From positions 620,001 through 684,000 of the forward strand of contig NZ_JANIFJ010000001.1 of NCBI RefSeq assembly GCF_024519155.1: a DNA stretch of 64,000 nucleotides, in the 5' to 3' direction. Shown here in pieces: positions 15,909 to 27,014 of the stretch. The stretch comes from Mangrovibrevibacter kandeliae. Its GTDB lineage: Bacteria > Pseudomonadota > Alphaproteobacteria > Rhizobiales > Rhizobiaceae. The notes beneath the pieces were generated by a model. It searched no databases. It was not told the origin of the DNA and saw nothing but the letters and a program-made list of their open reading frames with translations. Positions within the stretch are counted from its first letter, which is position 1. Every line of letters starts with the position of its first letter. The position numbers and the translations under genes are program-made.

Positions 15909-16946
15909 TTGAACACCGAACTTTTGAAGCGTCTGTGCGAGACACCCGGGGTGCCCGGTCGCGAGCGGCGCGTGCGCGACCTGATCACTGCGGAGGCGAA
16001 GGATCTTTTCGACGAGATCCGCACCGACACGCTCGGCTCGCTGATCTGCACCCGCAGGGGCAAGGGCGACAAGCCGCTGAAGCTGATGCTCCTGTGTCAC
16101 ATGGACGAGATCGGCTTCCTCGTCAGCCACGTCACCGACGCAGGCTTCATCAACATCGATCCGGTCGGCGGCTTCGACCCGCGCAACCTGTTCTCGCGCC
16201 GGGTGCTCGTCTGCACCGAGAACGGCGACTTCAAGGGCGTGATGAACGCCGAGGGCAAGCCGATCCACATCCAGTCGGCCGAGGATCGCAAGAAGATGCC
16301 GGAGCCGAACGAGTTCTTCGTCGACATCGGGTTCGGCGCCAAGACCAAGGAGATGGTGCAGGTCGGCGACTATGTCGTCATGAACGAGCCCTTCGAGGAG
16401 ATGGGCGAGAAGATCGTCTCCAAGGCGCTCGACAACCGCATCGCCTGCTGGCTCGGGCTCGAGGCCGTGCGCAAGCTGGTGGAGGAGGGGCTGACCCACG
16501 ACTGCGAGCTGACCGTCGCCTTCACCGCGCAGGAGGAGGTCGGGCTGCGCGGCGCCAAAACGGCCGCCTACGGCATCCAGCCGGACATCGGCATCGGCGT
16601 CGACACGACGCTCGCCTGCGACACGCCGGGGGTGCCCGACAAGGATCGCACGACGCTGCAGGGCAAGGGCTTCGGCCTGCACATGAAGGACGGATCCTTC
16701 ATCGCCGACATCGACCTCGTGCGTGAGATCGAGGCGTTGGCGAAGGAGAAGTCGATCCCCCACCAGCGGACGATCCTTGCCCGCGGCGGCCAGGACGGCG
16801 CGGCGGTGCAGCAGGCGGCGGCCGGCGCCCGGGCGGTCGGCATCGTCGTCGGCACCCGCTACATCCACACAGTCGCCGAGATGATCGACAAGCGCGATCT
16901 GGAAGCGGCGCGCGAGATCCTGACGGCCATCATCGCCGCGCACTGA
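15909..16946 (+). CDS. M42 family metallopeptidase (FrvX-like aminopeptidase)
   Basis: This 345-residue protein is a dinuclear-metal aminopeptidase of the M42 (glutamyl aminopeptidase/endoglucanase-like) family. Metal and catalytic segments are CHMDEIGFL, KALDNRIACW, QEEVGLRGAKTA (catalytic Glu pair) and VDTTLACDTPG, with a C-terminal GGQDGAA and RYIHTVAE. It forms large cytosolic assemblies in relatives. The start is TTG at 15909, supported by a strong AGAGGAAGG site eight bases upstream; the nearer ATG at 15901 is out of frame. A strong hairpin follows the stop. Confidence 0.9.
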   Translation: MNTELLKRLCETPGVPGRERRVRDLITAEAKDLFDEIRTDTLGSLICTRRGKGDKPLKLMLLCHMDEIGFLVSHVTDAGFINIDPVGGFDPRNLFSRRVLVCTENGDFKGVMNAEGKPIHIQSAEDRKKMPEPNEFFVDIGFGAKTKEMVQVGDYVVMNEPFEEMGEKIVSKALDNRIACWLGLEAVRKLVEEGLTHDCELTVAFTAQEEVGLRGAKTAAYGIQPDIGIGVDTTLACDTPGVPDKDRTTLQGKGFGLHMKDGSFIADIDLVREIEALAKEKSIPHQRTILARGGQDGAAVQQAAAGARAVGIVVGTRYIHTVAEMIDKRDLEAAREILTAIIAAH

Positions 16947-16969
16947 CGCCGGACGACCACCGCACCGCG

Positions 16970-17003
16970 ACGGCGAACGAGCTGACGGCTCGTTCGCCGT
17001 TCT
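16970..17003 (+). terminator. Stem-loop terminator after the M42 peptidase gene
   Basis: CGGCGAACGAGC at 16971-16982 pairs perfectly with 16988-16999 around a five-base loop, and an extra A-T pair extends the stem to 13 bp. It starts 24 bases after the peptidase stop and is followed by TTCT, a short U-run. It is a plausible intrinsic or assisted terminator for the plus strand. Confidence 0.6.
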
Positions 17004-17039
17004 GGCGGCTTGCTGCTTCTACACGAGAGGAGGACTTCC

Positions 17040-17438
17040 ATGCCCCAATCCCCCGCACTTCGCTTCGCCGCCGTCGGCGTCGCCCTGGTGGCCCTCGCCG
17101 GCTGCGTTGCCGAGGGGCCGCGCCCGATTGCGCCGAACCAGGCTGGACCCGCCCATGTCGACCCGTACCGGGCACGCGGCCCGGGCGGTCGCAGCGGACA
17201 CGACTGGGATCGGACGGATCGACGGACGGATCACGACCGGCGCGGCGACCATCGCGGCGACGACCGCCGGTCTCCGCCCGATCGACACGACGGACGCGAC
17301 CGCGACCATCACGGCGGGTCCGACCGGTATGACAGGCGCGACGGCGACGATGCAGCGCGCCGCGAACTGTGCCGGCGAAACCCGCGGTTGGAAGCCTGCC
17401 GAACCGACTGGGGCGGCCGTGGAGACATGAGGCGCTGA
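17040..17438 (+). CDS. Small Arg/Asp/His-rich lipoprotein
   Basis: This 132-residue protein has a lipoprotein signal (hydrophobic FAAVGVALVALAGC, lipidated Cys22). The mature part from about residue 45 to 110 is almost entirely Arg, Asp, His and Gly with repeated RRD, DRR, DRD and DHH units. The C-terminus carries two more cysteines in CRRNPRLEACR. Such charge-rich repeats could bind metal or polyanions, but no family is recognised. The ATG at 17040 has a GAGAGGAGGA ribosome-binding site. Confidence 0.7.
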   Translation: MPQSPALRFAAVGVALVALAGCVAEGPRPIAPNQAGPAHVDPYRARGPGGRSGHDWDRTDRRTDHDRRGDHRGDDRRSPPDRHDGRDRDHHGGSDRYDRRDGDDAARRELCRRNPRLEACRTDWGGRGDMRR

Positions 17439-17652
17439 GTGAAGGACCGGTGGGACCTGCGGCGCGGCGACATCCGTGCCGTCCCATCCGCCGGGGTATC
17501 GGTCCCGGCACTTGATCCCGCCAGTACATCCGTGGTCGGGCAAGATGCCGGGTCCGATATTGCTGCGGCACCCTGCGGTACCGGCAGCACTGAGGACAAT
17601 TAAATACAGCGTGAGTCTTGCGTCAAGCTGATGCGGGGTGGCCGCCCCTGCG

Positions 17653-18057
17653 TCAGGCGGCTGCGATCGCCTTCAGGATGTCGTCGCTGCTCTGGCCGGT
17701 GAGGTCCTTCGCGATCTCGGCCAGGAGTCCCTGCTTGAGCTTCGTGTGATAGTGCTTGCGCAGCTCACCCAGCGTGCGCGGCGCTGCGATGATGATCACG
17801 TCCCCGATCTTGCCGGTCATCGCCTGACTGTTCAGCAGCTCGGCGGCGCCTGCGGCGAAGGCATCCTCGTCGACCTGGCGGTCGTCGGGGTTGGCTGCGC
17901 TGCTCGAGTGGCCGACGCCGCCGCTCTTGTTGTGGGTGTCGATGGAATGCACCGGCAGTTCCGTCAGGCGCGGATGGCCTTCGTTGCCGGAGTTGCGGAA
18001 GAGACTGAGCTTGGCGCCGTCCGCGACCGCGATCGTGGCACCGTTCGGGATCTGCAT
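17653..18057 (-). CDS. Host attachment protein family
   Basis: This 134-residue protein matches the family annotated as required for attachment to host cells (PF10116), first linked to Agrobacterium attachment. Features are an N-terminal ATIAVADGAKLSLFRN strand, a polar HNKSGGVGHSSS linker, and a C-terminal half with VIIIAAPRTLGELRKHYH and KDLTGQSSDDILKAI. The fold is related to release factor eRF1 domain-like proteins, and the attachment role is inherited annotation rather than established biochemistry. The ATG at 18057 has an AAAGGAGAA site. It is divergent from the ArgO-like gene. Confidence 0.85.
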   Translation of the reverse strand: MQIPNGATIAVADGAKLSLFRNSGNEGHPRLTELPVHSIDTHNKSGGVGHSSSAANPDDRQVDEDAFAAGAAELLNSQAMTGKIGDVIIIAAPRTLGELRKHYHTKLKQGLLAEIAKDLTGQSSDDILKAIAAA

Positions 18058-18234
18058 GTCGGGTTCTCCTTTGCGGGTGGATGCCGGACGCCTGAGATGC
18101 CGGCGCCGGCCGTTCGCAGGGTCAACGGCTCCCGCCGGCGATTGGATGCGGCGAGGCCTCGGTGACGGCTTGCAATGATGAGGGTGCCGGGCGAAGTCTC
18201 GCCGCCTTGAGTGCCTGCAGGGAGCTTCAGACCG

Positions 18235-18846
18235 ATGTCCGCCGCCGCCCTTGCGGGCTTCCTGCTGGGGCTCAGCCTGATCGTCGCCATCGGTGCGCAG
18301 AATGCCTTTGTCCTGAGGCAAGGCCTGGTGCGTCGCCACGTCCTGGCGCTCTGCCTTGTCTGCTCGCTCTCCGACGCGGCGCTGATTGCCGCGGGAGTGG
18401 CCGGCCTCGGCGCCTTCATCACCGCGCAGGCCTGGCTGATCCGCCCGATCAGCCTCGCCGGGGCGGGCTTTCTCTACGTCTATGCCGCACTGGCGTTGCG
18501 ACGCGCGGTCCAGAGCGAGGCTCTCACGGTGGCAAAGCCGGTCGACGTCAGCTTGAACGCGGCCGTCGCGACCTGTCTTGCGCTGACCTTCCTCAACCCG
18601 CACGTCTATCTGGATACGGTGGTGCTGCTCGGCAGCCTCTCGGCGCGCTACACCAGCCCCGCAGCGAAGTTCTCTTATGGCGCGGGCGCCACGGCCGCGT
18701 CGATCGTCTGGTTCTTCGCGCTCGGCTACGGGGCGCGCCTGCTCGCCCCGCTCTTCGCCAGGCCGGTGGCCTGGCGCATTCTCGACCTCGTCATCGCCGC
18801 CGTGATGGGCGGGCTCGCGACGAGCCTCCTAGTCGGTATGCGCTGA
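18235..18846 (+). CDS. argO: LysE/ArgO family amino acid exporter
   Basis: This 203-residue inner-membrane protein with about six hydrophobic helices has the LysE/ArgO hallmarks GAQNAFVLRQGL near the N-terminus and FLNPHVYLDTVVLLG in the middle. Members export arginine, lysine or their analogues. The ATG at 18235 is chosen with GGGAG upstream; a GTG at 18211 would add eight residues. Exporters of this type are usually controlled by a divergent LysR (ArgP/LysG), which is not present here. Its 3' end overlaps the convergent small gene by 18 bases. Confidence 0.88.
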   Translation: MSAAALAGFLLGLSLIVAIGAQNAFVLRQGLVRRHVLALCLVCSLSDAALIAAGVAGLGAFITAQAWLIRPISLAGAGFLYVYAALALRRAVQSEALTVAKPVDVSLNAAVATCLALTFLNPHVYLDTVVLLGSLSARYTSPAAKFSYGAGATAASIVWFFALGYGARLLAPLFARPVAWRILDLVIAAVMGGLATSLLVGMR

Positions 18847-19014
18847 AACGGCCATCGACTGCCGCCTGGCCTCGGCCTCCGACTGCTCCCGCTTCGTCCG
18901 GCATGCGTCGCCGGCCGCCTGGATCGCCGCGATCCCGATCTTCCCGTAGTTGCGCTGCAGGTCGACCTCCCGATCACGTTCGGTCTTGGAACGGAAGCCC
19001 TCGTCGCTCTTCAT
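18829..19014 (-). CDS. Small soluble protein of unknown function
   Basis: This 61-residue, highly charged protein has the core REVDLQRNYGKIGIAAIQAA, followed by a Lys/Glu/Gln-rich tail. The ATG at 19014 is chosen because AGAGGA lies eight bases upstream; a longer reading to 19218 has no supporting site. It resembles short uncharacterised proteins annotated in rhizobia, but I cannot name a family. It overlaps the 3' end of the exporter gene tail to tail. Confidence 0.55.
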   Translation of the reverse strand: MKSDEGFRSKTERDREVDLQRNYGKIGIAAIQAAGDACRTKREQSEAEARRQSMAVSAHTD

Positions 19015-19357
19015 GGTCTTGTTTCCTCTGGCGTTTGTGTCTCCATAACATCCCGACGATTGGGACGCTTTGGGGGCCGAACCAGCGTCTTGCGCGAACA
19101 CGTTCATCATCACGGTGTAACGTCGCGTGCCCTCTGGATCGCTTGAGGTCAAAGGTGCCGAAGCGGCATGGTTCCGCCGCATGGAAGAAAAAGTCGTCGC
19201 TGCCGAAGGCTGCGTCAATCTGGTGCGGGAGCTGCCGCCGCGATGTGCACGATTGCTCCATTTGAGTTCCGAGGCGTTTGCGGCTAGCCAGCCGGGACCG
19301 AGGCGTCGGCGATGCGCAAGGGCAGGGCAGGTCCCTCACGTGCGCCAGGAGAGGGTG
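19015..19357. other. Intergenic region upstream of cysS
   Basis: This 343-base gap separates the divergent small gene and cysS. It should hold the promoters of both. A continuous open frame in register with cysS exists but has no ribosome-binding site and encodes basic, non-homologous-looking sequence. No T-box, riboswitch or tRNA was seen. Confidence 0.45.
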
Positions 19358-21723
<2,366 letters not shown>

Positions 21724-21735
21724 GACCCCACGACG

Positions 21736-22290
21736 TCACGCGGGCTTCGGCTCACGCCGGTCGATCGCGTAGAGGACGTGTTGCTTCAATGGGTGTCCAC
21801 CCGGGAGGCCCGGATGGTCGAAGTCGCCGGCCTCGCGCATGCCGAGACGGCGCATCAGACCCCAGGAGGCGGCGTTGGCCGGCGTCGTGAAGGCAACGAT
21901 CCGCTCGAGCGCCATGATCTCGAGCCCGAAGACAAGGCATGCCTCCGCGGCTTCGCGGGCATAGCCCTTGCCCTGGCAGTCGGTGGTCAGGCGCCAGCCG
22001 ATCTCCACCGCCGGCGCGAAGGGCAGGTCCAAGGCGACGTGCTTGAGGCCGCAGAGCCCGATCAGCCGTCCGCCCCCGCGCTGCTCAACCGCCCAAAACC
22101 CCCAGCCATGGCGGTTGAAGTGCTCGTCGATCCGGTCGAGCATCGCGTCCGATCCCGCGGCAGTCAGTGGCGTGAGGAAGCGCTGGACGGCAGGCTCGCT
22201 GTTGATGGCGAAGAAGGGCGCGCGATCATCCGGCCGCCACGGGCGGAGCGTCAGGCGAGGGGTGCAGAGCGTGACGTGCGGCGGTGGCAT
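21736..22290 (-). CDS. GNAT family N-acetyltransferase (RimJ/RimL-like)
   Basis: This 184-residue acetyltransferase is of the RimJ/RimL type. It begins with the usual LCTPRLTLRPWRPDD strand and has the acetyl-CoA-binding segment QGKGYAREAAEACLVFG, followed by ERIVAFTTPANAASWGLMRRLGM. The ATG at 22290 is preferred; an upstream ATG at 22527 adds a Pro/Ala/Arg-rich stretch with no domain. It is convergent with the proline iminopeptidase gene and divergent from the GFA gene. The acetylated substrate is unknown. Confidence 0.87.
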   Translation of the reverse strand: MPPPHVTLCTPRLTLRPWRPDDRAPFFAINSEPAVQRFLTPLTAAGSDAMLDRIDEHFNRHGWGFWAVEQRGGGRLIGLCGLKHVALDLPFAPAVEIGWRLTTDCQGKGYAREAAEACLVFGLEIMALERIVAFTTPANAASWGLMRRLGMREAGDFDHPGLPGGHPLKQHVLYAIDRREPKPA

Positions 22291-22456
22291 CTGAAGATCC
22301 TCGCGCGTGGCCGCGCCGCGAAATGCGCGTGAGCCATGGCGGCCACTAGAGGCTCCCGGCGCGGGATCGGCAAGCGGCCCGGCAGGGGCCTGTCGAGCGG
22401 GGTCTGGCGGCGCTGCGATGGGCAGCTTACGCTGAGTGCGGAACACATGACGGGAG

Positions 22457-22945
22457 ATGACGATGACGCTCGACGACACACCGCTGTGGACCGGCGGCTG
22501 CCAGTGCGGCGCGGTCCGCTTTCGCATCCGCGGCGCGCTGAGCGAGCCGTCGATCTGTCACTGCCGGATGTGCCAGAAGGCCTTCGGCAACTACTTCGCC
22601 CCGCTGGTGTCGGTTCGCTCGGCCGATCTCGTCTGGACGCGCGCGGAGCCGAAGCGATTCCAGTCGTCGAACCACGTCAGGCGCGGCTTCTGCGCCGAGT
22701 GCGGCACGCCGCTGACTTACGAAACGCCCGATGGCCCGGCGCTCGCCCTTGGTGCCTTCGACACGCCGGAAGCATTGCCGCCGGTGATCCAGTTCGGCAC
22801 GGAGGCGAAGCTCGCTTACGTCGACCGGCTGGCCGCTCTGCCGGCGCGCCCGACCGATCAGGATCCCGACCCGCTGCTGCTGACGCTGGTCTCGTACCAG
22901 CACCCGGACCACGACACCGAGGAGTGGCCGCCGCGGGATCGCTGA
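22457..22945 (+). CDS. GFA family zinc protein (glutathione-dependent formaldehyde-activating-like)
   Basis: This 162-residue protein of the GFA/CENP-V fold has the full set of zinc cysteines: CQCG near residue 15, CHCRMCQ near 34-40, and CAECG near 79-83. The LTYE segment that follows is also conserved. Named members bind glutathione adducts, but most homologues are uncharacterised and the formaldehyde role is disputed. It is divergent from the GNAT gene with 166 bases between. Confidence 0.9.
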   Translation: MTMTLDDTPLWTGGCQCGAVRFRIRGALSEPSICHCRMCQKAFGNYFAPLVSVRSADLVWTRAEPKRFQSSNHVRRGFCAECGTPLTYETPDGPALALGAFDTPEALPPVIQFGTEAKLAYVDRLAALPARPTDQDPDPLLLTLVSYQHPDHDTEEWPPRDR

Positions 22946-22983
22946 GGCGCCGTGCTCCTCCGATTCCCAGACGAGGCGCCATT

Positions 22984-23053
22984 CCTCTCCCGTCGGGAGA
23001 GGGCGGCGGCGCAGCGGCCGGGTGAGGATGAGATGCGCAGCGGCCGGGTGAGG
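22984..23053. repeat. Intergenic hairpin and short tandem repeat
   Basis: CCTCTCCC at 22984-22991 pairs with GGGAGAGG at 22995-23002 around a three-base loop. Immediately after, a 19-base unit (GCGCAGCGGCCGGGTGAGG) occurs at 23009-23027 and again at 23035-23053, a period of 26 bases. The CTCTCCC...GGGAGAGG...GGGTGAGG pattern resembles a repeat seen between genes in many proteobacteria. It lies between the GFA and rarD genes and has no coding role. Confidence 0.5.
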
Positions 23054-23144
23054 GGCGGTTCGCGGGTTGACACGCCCGCTGCCGAAGCGTTCAAGCGCTC
23101 TCCCGCGCCCAATCCTGCGCGGCCCTGCAGCGGCGAGTTCTCCG

Positions 23145-24065
23145 ATGTCCACCCCAACCGAAGACAGCGCCGAGGGCTTCGCCTTCGCGGCGGGCTCCTA
23201 TGCGATCTGGGGCGCGGTCTTTCCGCTCTACATGAAGCTGCTCGACCGGGTGCCGGCGCCGGAGATCGTATCCCACCGCATCCTCTGGGCCGTCCCGTTC
23301 GCCGCGCTCATCCTGCTCGTCGCGGGCAAGCTGGGGGACGCCCTCCGGCTGTTCCGCTCGCCGCGCCGGGTGGCGCTCGCCGCGCTGACGGCCACGCTGA
23401 TCACCCTGAACTGGGGCGTCTACGTCTACGCCATCGTTTCCAATCAGGGCCTGGAGGCGGCGCTCGGCTATTACATCAATCCGCTGCTGAACGTCGTCAT
23501 CGCCGCCGTCTTCCTGCGCGAGCGGCCGTCGCGCCTGCAATGGGTGGCCGTCGGCCTCGCGACGCTGGCGGTGATCATGCTCACGGTGAAGGCGGGCGGC
23601 CTGCCCTGGATCTCGCTCGTCCTGGCGCTGACCTTCGGCAGCTACGGCCTTTTGCGCAAGCTGCTCCCGGTCGGCGCGACCGAAGGGTTCTTCGTCGAGG
23701 TGGTGCTGCTGTCCGTCCCGGCCGGGCTCTACGTCCTCTGGCTCGGCACTGCCGGCAACGGCCACTTCCTCGGCGAAACCAGCCGCACCGCGCTGCTCGT
23801 CGGCGCCGGCCCGCTGACCGCGGTGCCGCTGATCCTGTTCGCCGCCGGCGCCCGCCGCCTGTCCTTCTCGACGCTCGGCATCCTGCAATATCTGGTGCCG
23901 ACGCTCCTGTTCGTGATGGCGGTGTTCGTCTTCGGCGAGCCGTTCTCGGCCTGGCAGCTCGCGGCCTTCGCGCTGATCTGGACCGGCGTCGGCTTCTACA
24001 TCTGGTCGCTGCTCGCGCTGCGCCGCGAGCGGCGCCGGGCGGCCTTGCGACCTTTACCGTCCTGA
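23145..24065 (+). CDS. rarD: EamA family transporter RarD
   Basis: This 306-residue inner-membrane protein with about ten helices forms two EamA repeats and matches RarD (TIGR00688-type). Typical segments are SYAIWGAVFPLYMKLL, ETVSHRILW-like EIVSHRILWA, LNWGVYVYAI and the C-terminal LGILQYLVPTLLFVMAV. It is a drug/metabolite transporter family member of unknown substrate; the chloramphenicol-sensitivity label is historical. ATG at 23145 fits the family start. It is convergent with the LOG gene. Confidence 0.92.
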   Translation: MSTPTEDSAEGFAFAAGSYAIWGAVFPLYMKLLDRVPAPEIVSHRILWAVPFAALILLVAGKLGDALRLFRSPRRVALAALTATLITLNWGVYVYAIVSNQGLEAALGYYINPLLNVVIAAVFLRERPSRLQWVAVGLATLAVIMLTVKAGGLPWISLVLALTFGSYGLLRKLLPVGATEGFFVEVVLLSVPAGLYVLWLGTAGNGHFLGETSRTALLVGAGPLTAVPLILFAAGARRLSFSTLGILQYLVPTLLFVMAVFVFGEPFSAWQLAAFALIWTGVGFYIWSLLALRRERRRAALRPLPS

Positions 24066-24098
24066 AGGTGGCGCCCCGAGAAGCACGCGGAGCGCGCG

Positions 24099-24704
24099 CT
24101 ACAGCTTCTCGATCACCCGTTCGTCGCCCTCGGCGGGCGGCGGCGGCGCCGCCTTGAGGATCGCCGGCACGATCTCCTCGGCGCGCTCGATCACCAGCGG
24201 CCGCACCTGATGCGCGGTGTGGATGAAGCCTTCGCCGTGCATGTGATCGAGGAGGCCGGCGAGCGGTCGCCAGAAGCCGCCGACGTCGGCGATCGCGATC
24301 GGCTTGCGATGCCGGCCGAGCTGCCCCCAGGTCATGATCTCGATCAGCTCCTCCAGCGTGCCGATGCCGCCCGGCAGCGCAACGAAGGCGTCCGCGCGCT
24401 CGAACATGATGTGCTTTCGCTCGTGCATGTCCTCGGTGATGATCAGCTCGTCGAGCCGCTGCAGCTCGCGCTCGGTCGCCTCCTTGGCCATCAGGAAGCG
24501 CGGGATGATACCGGTGACCGATCCGCCCGCCGCCTTGACCGCGTCGGACACCGCGCCCATCAGCCCCTTGGTGCCGCCGCCATAGACGAGCCGGATGCCG
24601 GCCTCGCCCATCGCCGTGCCGAGGATCTCGGCGGCCTTGAGGTAGTCGGGGTGACGCCCGGGCGAAGAGCCGCAATAGACGCAGATCGAGCGAATCGTGT
24701 TCAT
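24099..24704 (-). CDS. LOG family nucleotide phosphoribohydrolase (TIGR00730)
   Basis: This 201-residue Rossmann-like protein of the LOG family has the signature PGGIGTLEE at 111-119 and catalytic Arg96-Lys97 in MHERKH. Members release the base from cytokinin riboside monophosphates or from AMP and related nucleotides. The N-terminal VYCGSSPG and [10 protein letters not shown] loops are complete. It is divergent from queC across 85 bases. Confidence 0.93.
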   Translation of the reverse strand: MNTIRSICVYCGSSPGRHPDYLKAAEILGTAMGEAGIRLVYGGGTKGLMGAVSDAVKAAGGSVTGIIPRFLMAKEATERELQRLDELIITEDMHERKHIMFERADAFVALPGGIGTLEELIEIMTWGQLGRHRKPIAIADVGGFWRPLAGLLDHMHGEGFIHTAHQVRPLVIERAEEIVPAILKAAPPPPAEGDERVIEKL

Positions 24705-24789
24705 CGCCGGAACCTCGGCTGTGCGCGCGGCGCGGTCAAGGCAAAACGGCTGGGACGGCCCAGGATCTCGGGCGACTGGAGAAGCGACG

Positions 24790-25503
24790 ATGACAGATGA
24801 TGGACAGGGTGCGCTGGTGCTGTTTTCCGGTGGCCAGGATTCGACGACCTGCCTCGCCTGGGCGCTCCAGCGCTTCGACCGCGTCGAGACGCTCGGCTTC
24901 GACTACGGGCAGCGCCACCGGGTCGAGCTTCAGGCGCGGCAGGTCGTGCTCGGCCGGTTGCGCGAGGAGTTTCCGGCGTGGAGCGCGCGGCTCGGCGAGG
25001 ACACGCTGCTCGATCTTTCCGTGCTCGGCCAGGTCAGCGCCACCGCGCTGACGCAGGACGTCGCCATCGCCATGCAGGCGAACGGCCTGCCGAACACCTT
25101 CGTGCCCGGCCGCAACCTCCTGTTCCTGACCTTCGCCGCGACGCTCGCCTACCGACGCGGCCTGAAGCATCTCGTCACCGGCGTCTGCGAGACGGACTTC
25201 TCCGGCTATCCCGACTGCCGCGACGACACCATGAAGGCCCTGCAGGCGACGCTCAACCTCGGCATGGAGACGCGGCTCGTCATCGACACGCCGCTGATGT
25301 GGATCGACAAGGCCGAGACCTGGCGGATGGCCGAGCAGTTGGGCGGAGCGGCACTGGTCGACCTGATCCGTGAGGCGACGCACACGTGCTACCTCGGCGA
25401 CCGCGCGCACCGGCACGACTGGGGCTACGGCTGCGGCGCCTGCCCGGCCTGCGCGCTGAGGGCCGAAGGCTATCGGCGTTTCGCCGCCGAGCCGGCGGGC
25501 TGA
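24790..25503 (+). CDS. queC: 7-cyano-7-deazaguanine synthase QueC
   Basis: This 237-residue enzyme converts 7-carboxy-7-deazaguanine to preQ0 with ATP and ammonia, a step toward queuosine. The ATP-pyrophosphatase loop SGGQDS lies at 13-18, and zinc is bound by C200, C215, C218 and C221 (CGACPAC). The ATG at 24790 is preceded by GGAGAAG. queD, queE and queF are not adjacent in this window. Confidence 0.96.
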   Translation: MTDDGQGALVLFSGGQDSTTCLAWALQRFDRVETLGFDYGQRHRVELQARQVVLGRLREEFPAWSARLGEDTLLDLSVLGQVSATALTQDVAIAMQANGLPNTFVPGRNLLFLTFAATLAYRRGLKHLVTGVCETDFSGYPDCRDDTMKALQATLNLGMETRLVIDTPLMWIDKAETWRMAEQLGGAALVDLIREATHTCYLGDRAHRHDWGYGCGACPACALRAEGYRRFAAEPAG

Positions 25504-25510
25504 CCGAAGC

Positions 25511-26269
25511 TCACAGGATGCCGGGGAAGGCCGCGTCGATCTCCCGCAGGCGCGCCTCGCGCCATGCCGCGTCACGCCCGGACCGCGGCGTCGCAAGCTC
25601 GACCGACCCGCGCAGCCGAGCCGGCCGCTCGGTCAAGAAGAGGATGCGGTCGGCGAGCTCCACCGCCTCGCGCAGATTGTGGGTCACCATCAGCGCCGTC
25701 GTCGGGCGGGCCGCCCAGACCTCAGCCAGGAGAACCCGGAGCCGTCCGGCCGTCATCTCGTCGAGCGAGACGAAGGGTTCGTCGAGAAGGAGGACGTCCG
25801 GCTCGACTGCGAAGGCCCGCGCCAGCGCCGCGCGGCGGGCAAGGCCGAGCGAGAGCTCGCCCGGATAGCGGGTGCGGTGGTCCGCAAGGCCGAGCGTGTC
25901 GAACAGGGGCCCGAGCTCGGCGCCGATGCGATCCGGGGGCAACGCCAGCCGGACGTTCTCCTCGACGCTCCGCCAGGGCAGGAGCCGCGGCTCCTGGAAG
26001 ACCGCCGCAACACGCGCATCCGGCCGCGGCAGGACGACATGGCCGGCATAGTCGGCGTCGAGGCCGAGGATGATCCGCAACGTCGTCGTCTTGCCGCTGC
26101 CCGAGGGGCCGATCAGGGCCGTGAAGCTGCCGGCCGCCGCCGTGAAGGCGAGCGCGTCGATTGCCGTCAGCCGGGTGCCGTCGGCGGCGCGATAGACCTT
26201 GCTGTCGATGCGGACGTCAAGCGGGCCGGAGGCGCCAGCGCGTGGCACGGGCTTCGAGGGGTTGGACAA
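25511..26269 (-). CDS. ABC transporter ATP-binding protein (SsuB/TauB-like) with atypical signature motif
   Basis: This 252-residue ATPase of the nitrate/sulfonate/taurine class has Walker A GPSGSGKTT at 54-62, Q-loop Q92 and Walker B LLLDEP at 160-165. The signature motif reads LSLGLARR (139-146) rather than LSGGQ, a substitution of the Gly-Gln pair. The upstream permease gene overlaps its 5' end by 53 bases, and the binding-protein gene precedes that, so a complete importer is encoded. The substrate is unknown; aliphatic sulfonates, pyrimidine precursors or similar small molecules are possible. Confidence 0.88.
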   Translation of the reverse strand: MSNPSKPVPRAGASGPLDVRIDSKVYRAADGTRLTAIDALAFTAAAGSFTALIGPSGSGKTTTLRIILGLDADYAGHVVLPRPDARVAAVFQEPRLLPWRSVEENVRLALPPDRIGAELGPLFDTLGLADHRTRYPGELSLGLARRAALARAFAVEPDVLLLDEPFVSLDEMTAGRLRVLLAEVWAARPTTALMVTHNLREAVELADRILFLTERPARLRGSVELATPRSGRDAAWREARLREIDAAFPGIL

Positions 26270-27005
26270 GCAGGAACTCGATCAGAAGCATGATGCCGAC
26301 GAAGGCGAGGGTATAGGCAAGGATGCCGGCCACGTCGAAGAGCTGGAAGTAGAGGTTGATCTGGAAGCCGACGCCGTTGGAGCGGCCGAGCAGTTCGACC
26401 ACCAGCGCGATCTTCCAGAGGAGCGCGAGGCCGGATCGCGACGCGGCGGCGACATAGGGCTGCAGCTGCGGCAGGACGACGTGGCGCAGCATCTTCATCC
26501 GGCCGAAGCGGTAGACACGCGCCATCTCCGACAGGGCGGGGTCGAGCGCGCGGGCGCCCTCGCGCAGCGTGACGATGACGTTCGGGATCTTGTTGACGGC
26601 GATCGCGCCGATCGCAGCCGCCTCGTTCAGCCCGAACCAGATGTAGGCGAGCACCACGATCACCAGCGCCGGGACGTTGAGAAACAGGATCAGCCACGGG
26701 TCGAAGATCCGATCGGCGGTGCGGTTGAGGCCGAGCGCGATGCCGGCGGCGGAGCCGACGGTCATGGCGACGGCGAAGGCGAGGCCGACGCGCATCAGCG
26801 TCATGGCGAGATGGAACGGCAGCTCGCCGCTGCGCAGGTCGGCGAGCGCGACCTCGAGCACCGCCGACGGCGGCGGCAACACGCGGCTGTGCGCGATCGC
26901 CGCCGCCGCCCACCACACCAGAACCAGTGCGGCGAGCGACAGGAGCGTCAGCGGCGCAGAAGATCCATGCCGCTGCTGTCGCGAGCGGGGCATCACGAGC
27001 GGCAC
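26217..27005 (-). CDS. ABC transporter permease (SsuC/TauC-like)
   Basis: This 262-residue inner-membrane subunit has about six helices and the BPD_transp_1 coupling segment around EGARALDPALSEMARVYRFG. The LPPPSAVLEVALADL segment after the first helix is typical of SsuC/TauC permeases. It overlaps the ATPase gene by 53 bases and starts nine bases after the binding-protein stop, so the three genes form one operon. Confidence 0.9.
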   Translation of the reverse strand: MPLVMPRSRQQRHGSSAPLTLLSLAALVLVWWAAAAIAHSRVLPPPSAVLEVALADLRSGELPFHLAMTLMRVGLAFAVAMTVGSAAGIALGLNRTADRIFDPWLILFLNVPALVIVVLAYIWFGLNEAAAIGAIAVNKIPNVIVTLREGARALDPALSEMARVYRFGRMKMLRHVVLPQLQPYVAAASRSGLALLWKIALVVELLGRSNGVGFQINLYFQLFDVAGILAYTLAFVGIMLLIEFLLVQPLEARATRWRLRPA

Positions 27006-27014
27006 CCGATCGCC

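Noticed and set aside
14826-16943. Long minus-strand frame opposite the YedK and M42 genes
   Set aside because: Low-complexity charged translation without homology features; both plus-strand genes have intact active sites.
19127-19357. N-terminal extension of cysteinyl-tRNA synthetase
   Set aside because: The extra 77 residues lack similarity to the enzyme and the ATG at 19358 has a strong ribosome-binding site.
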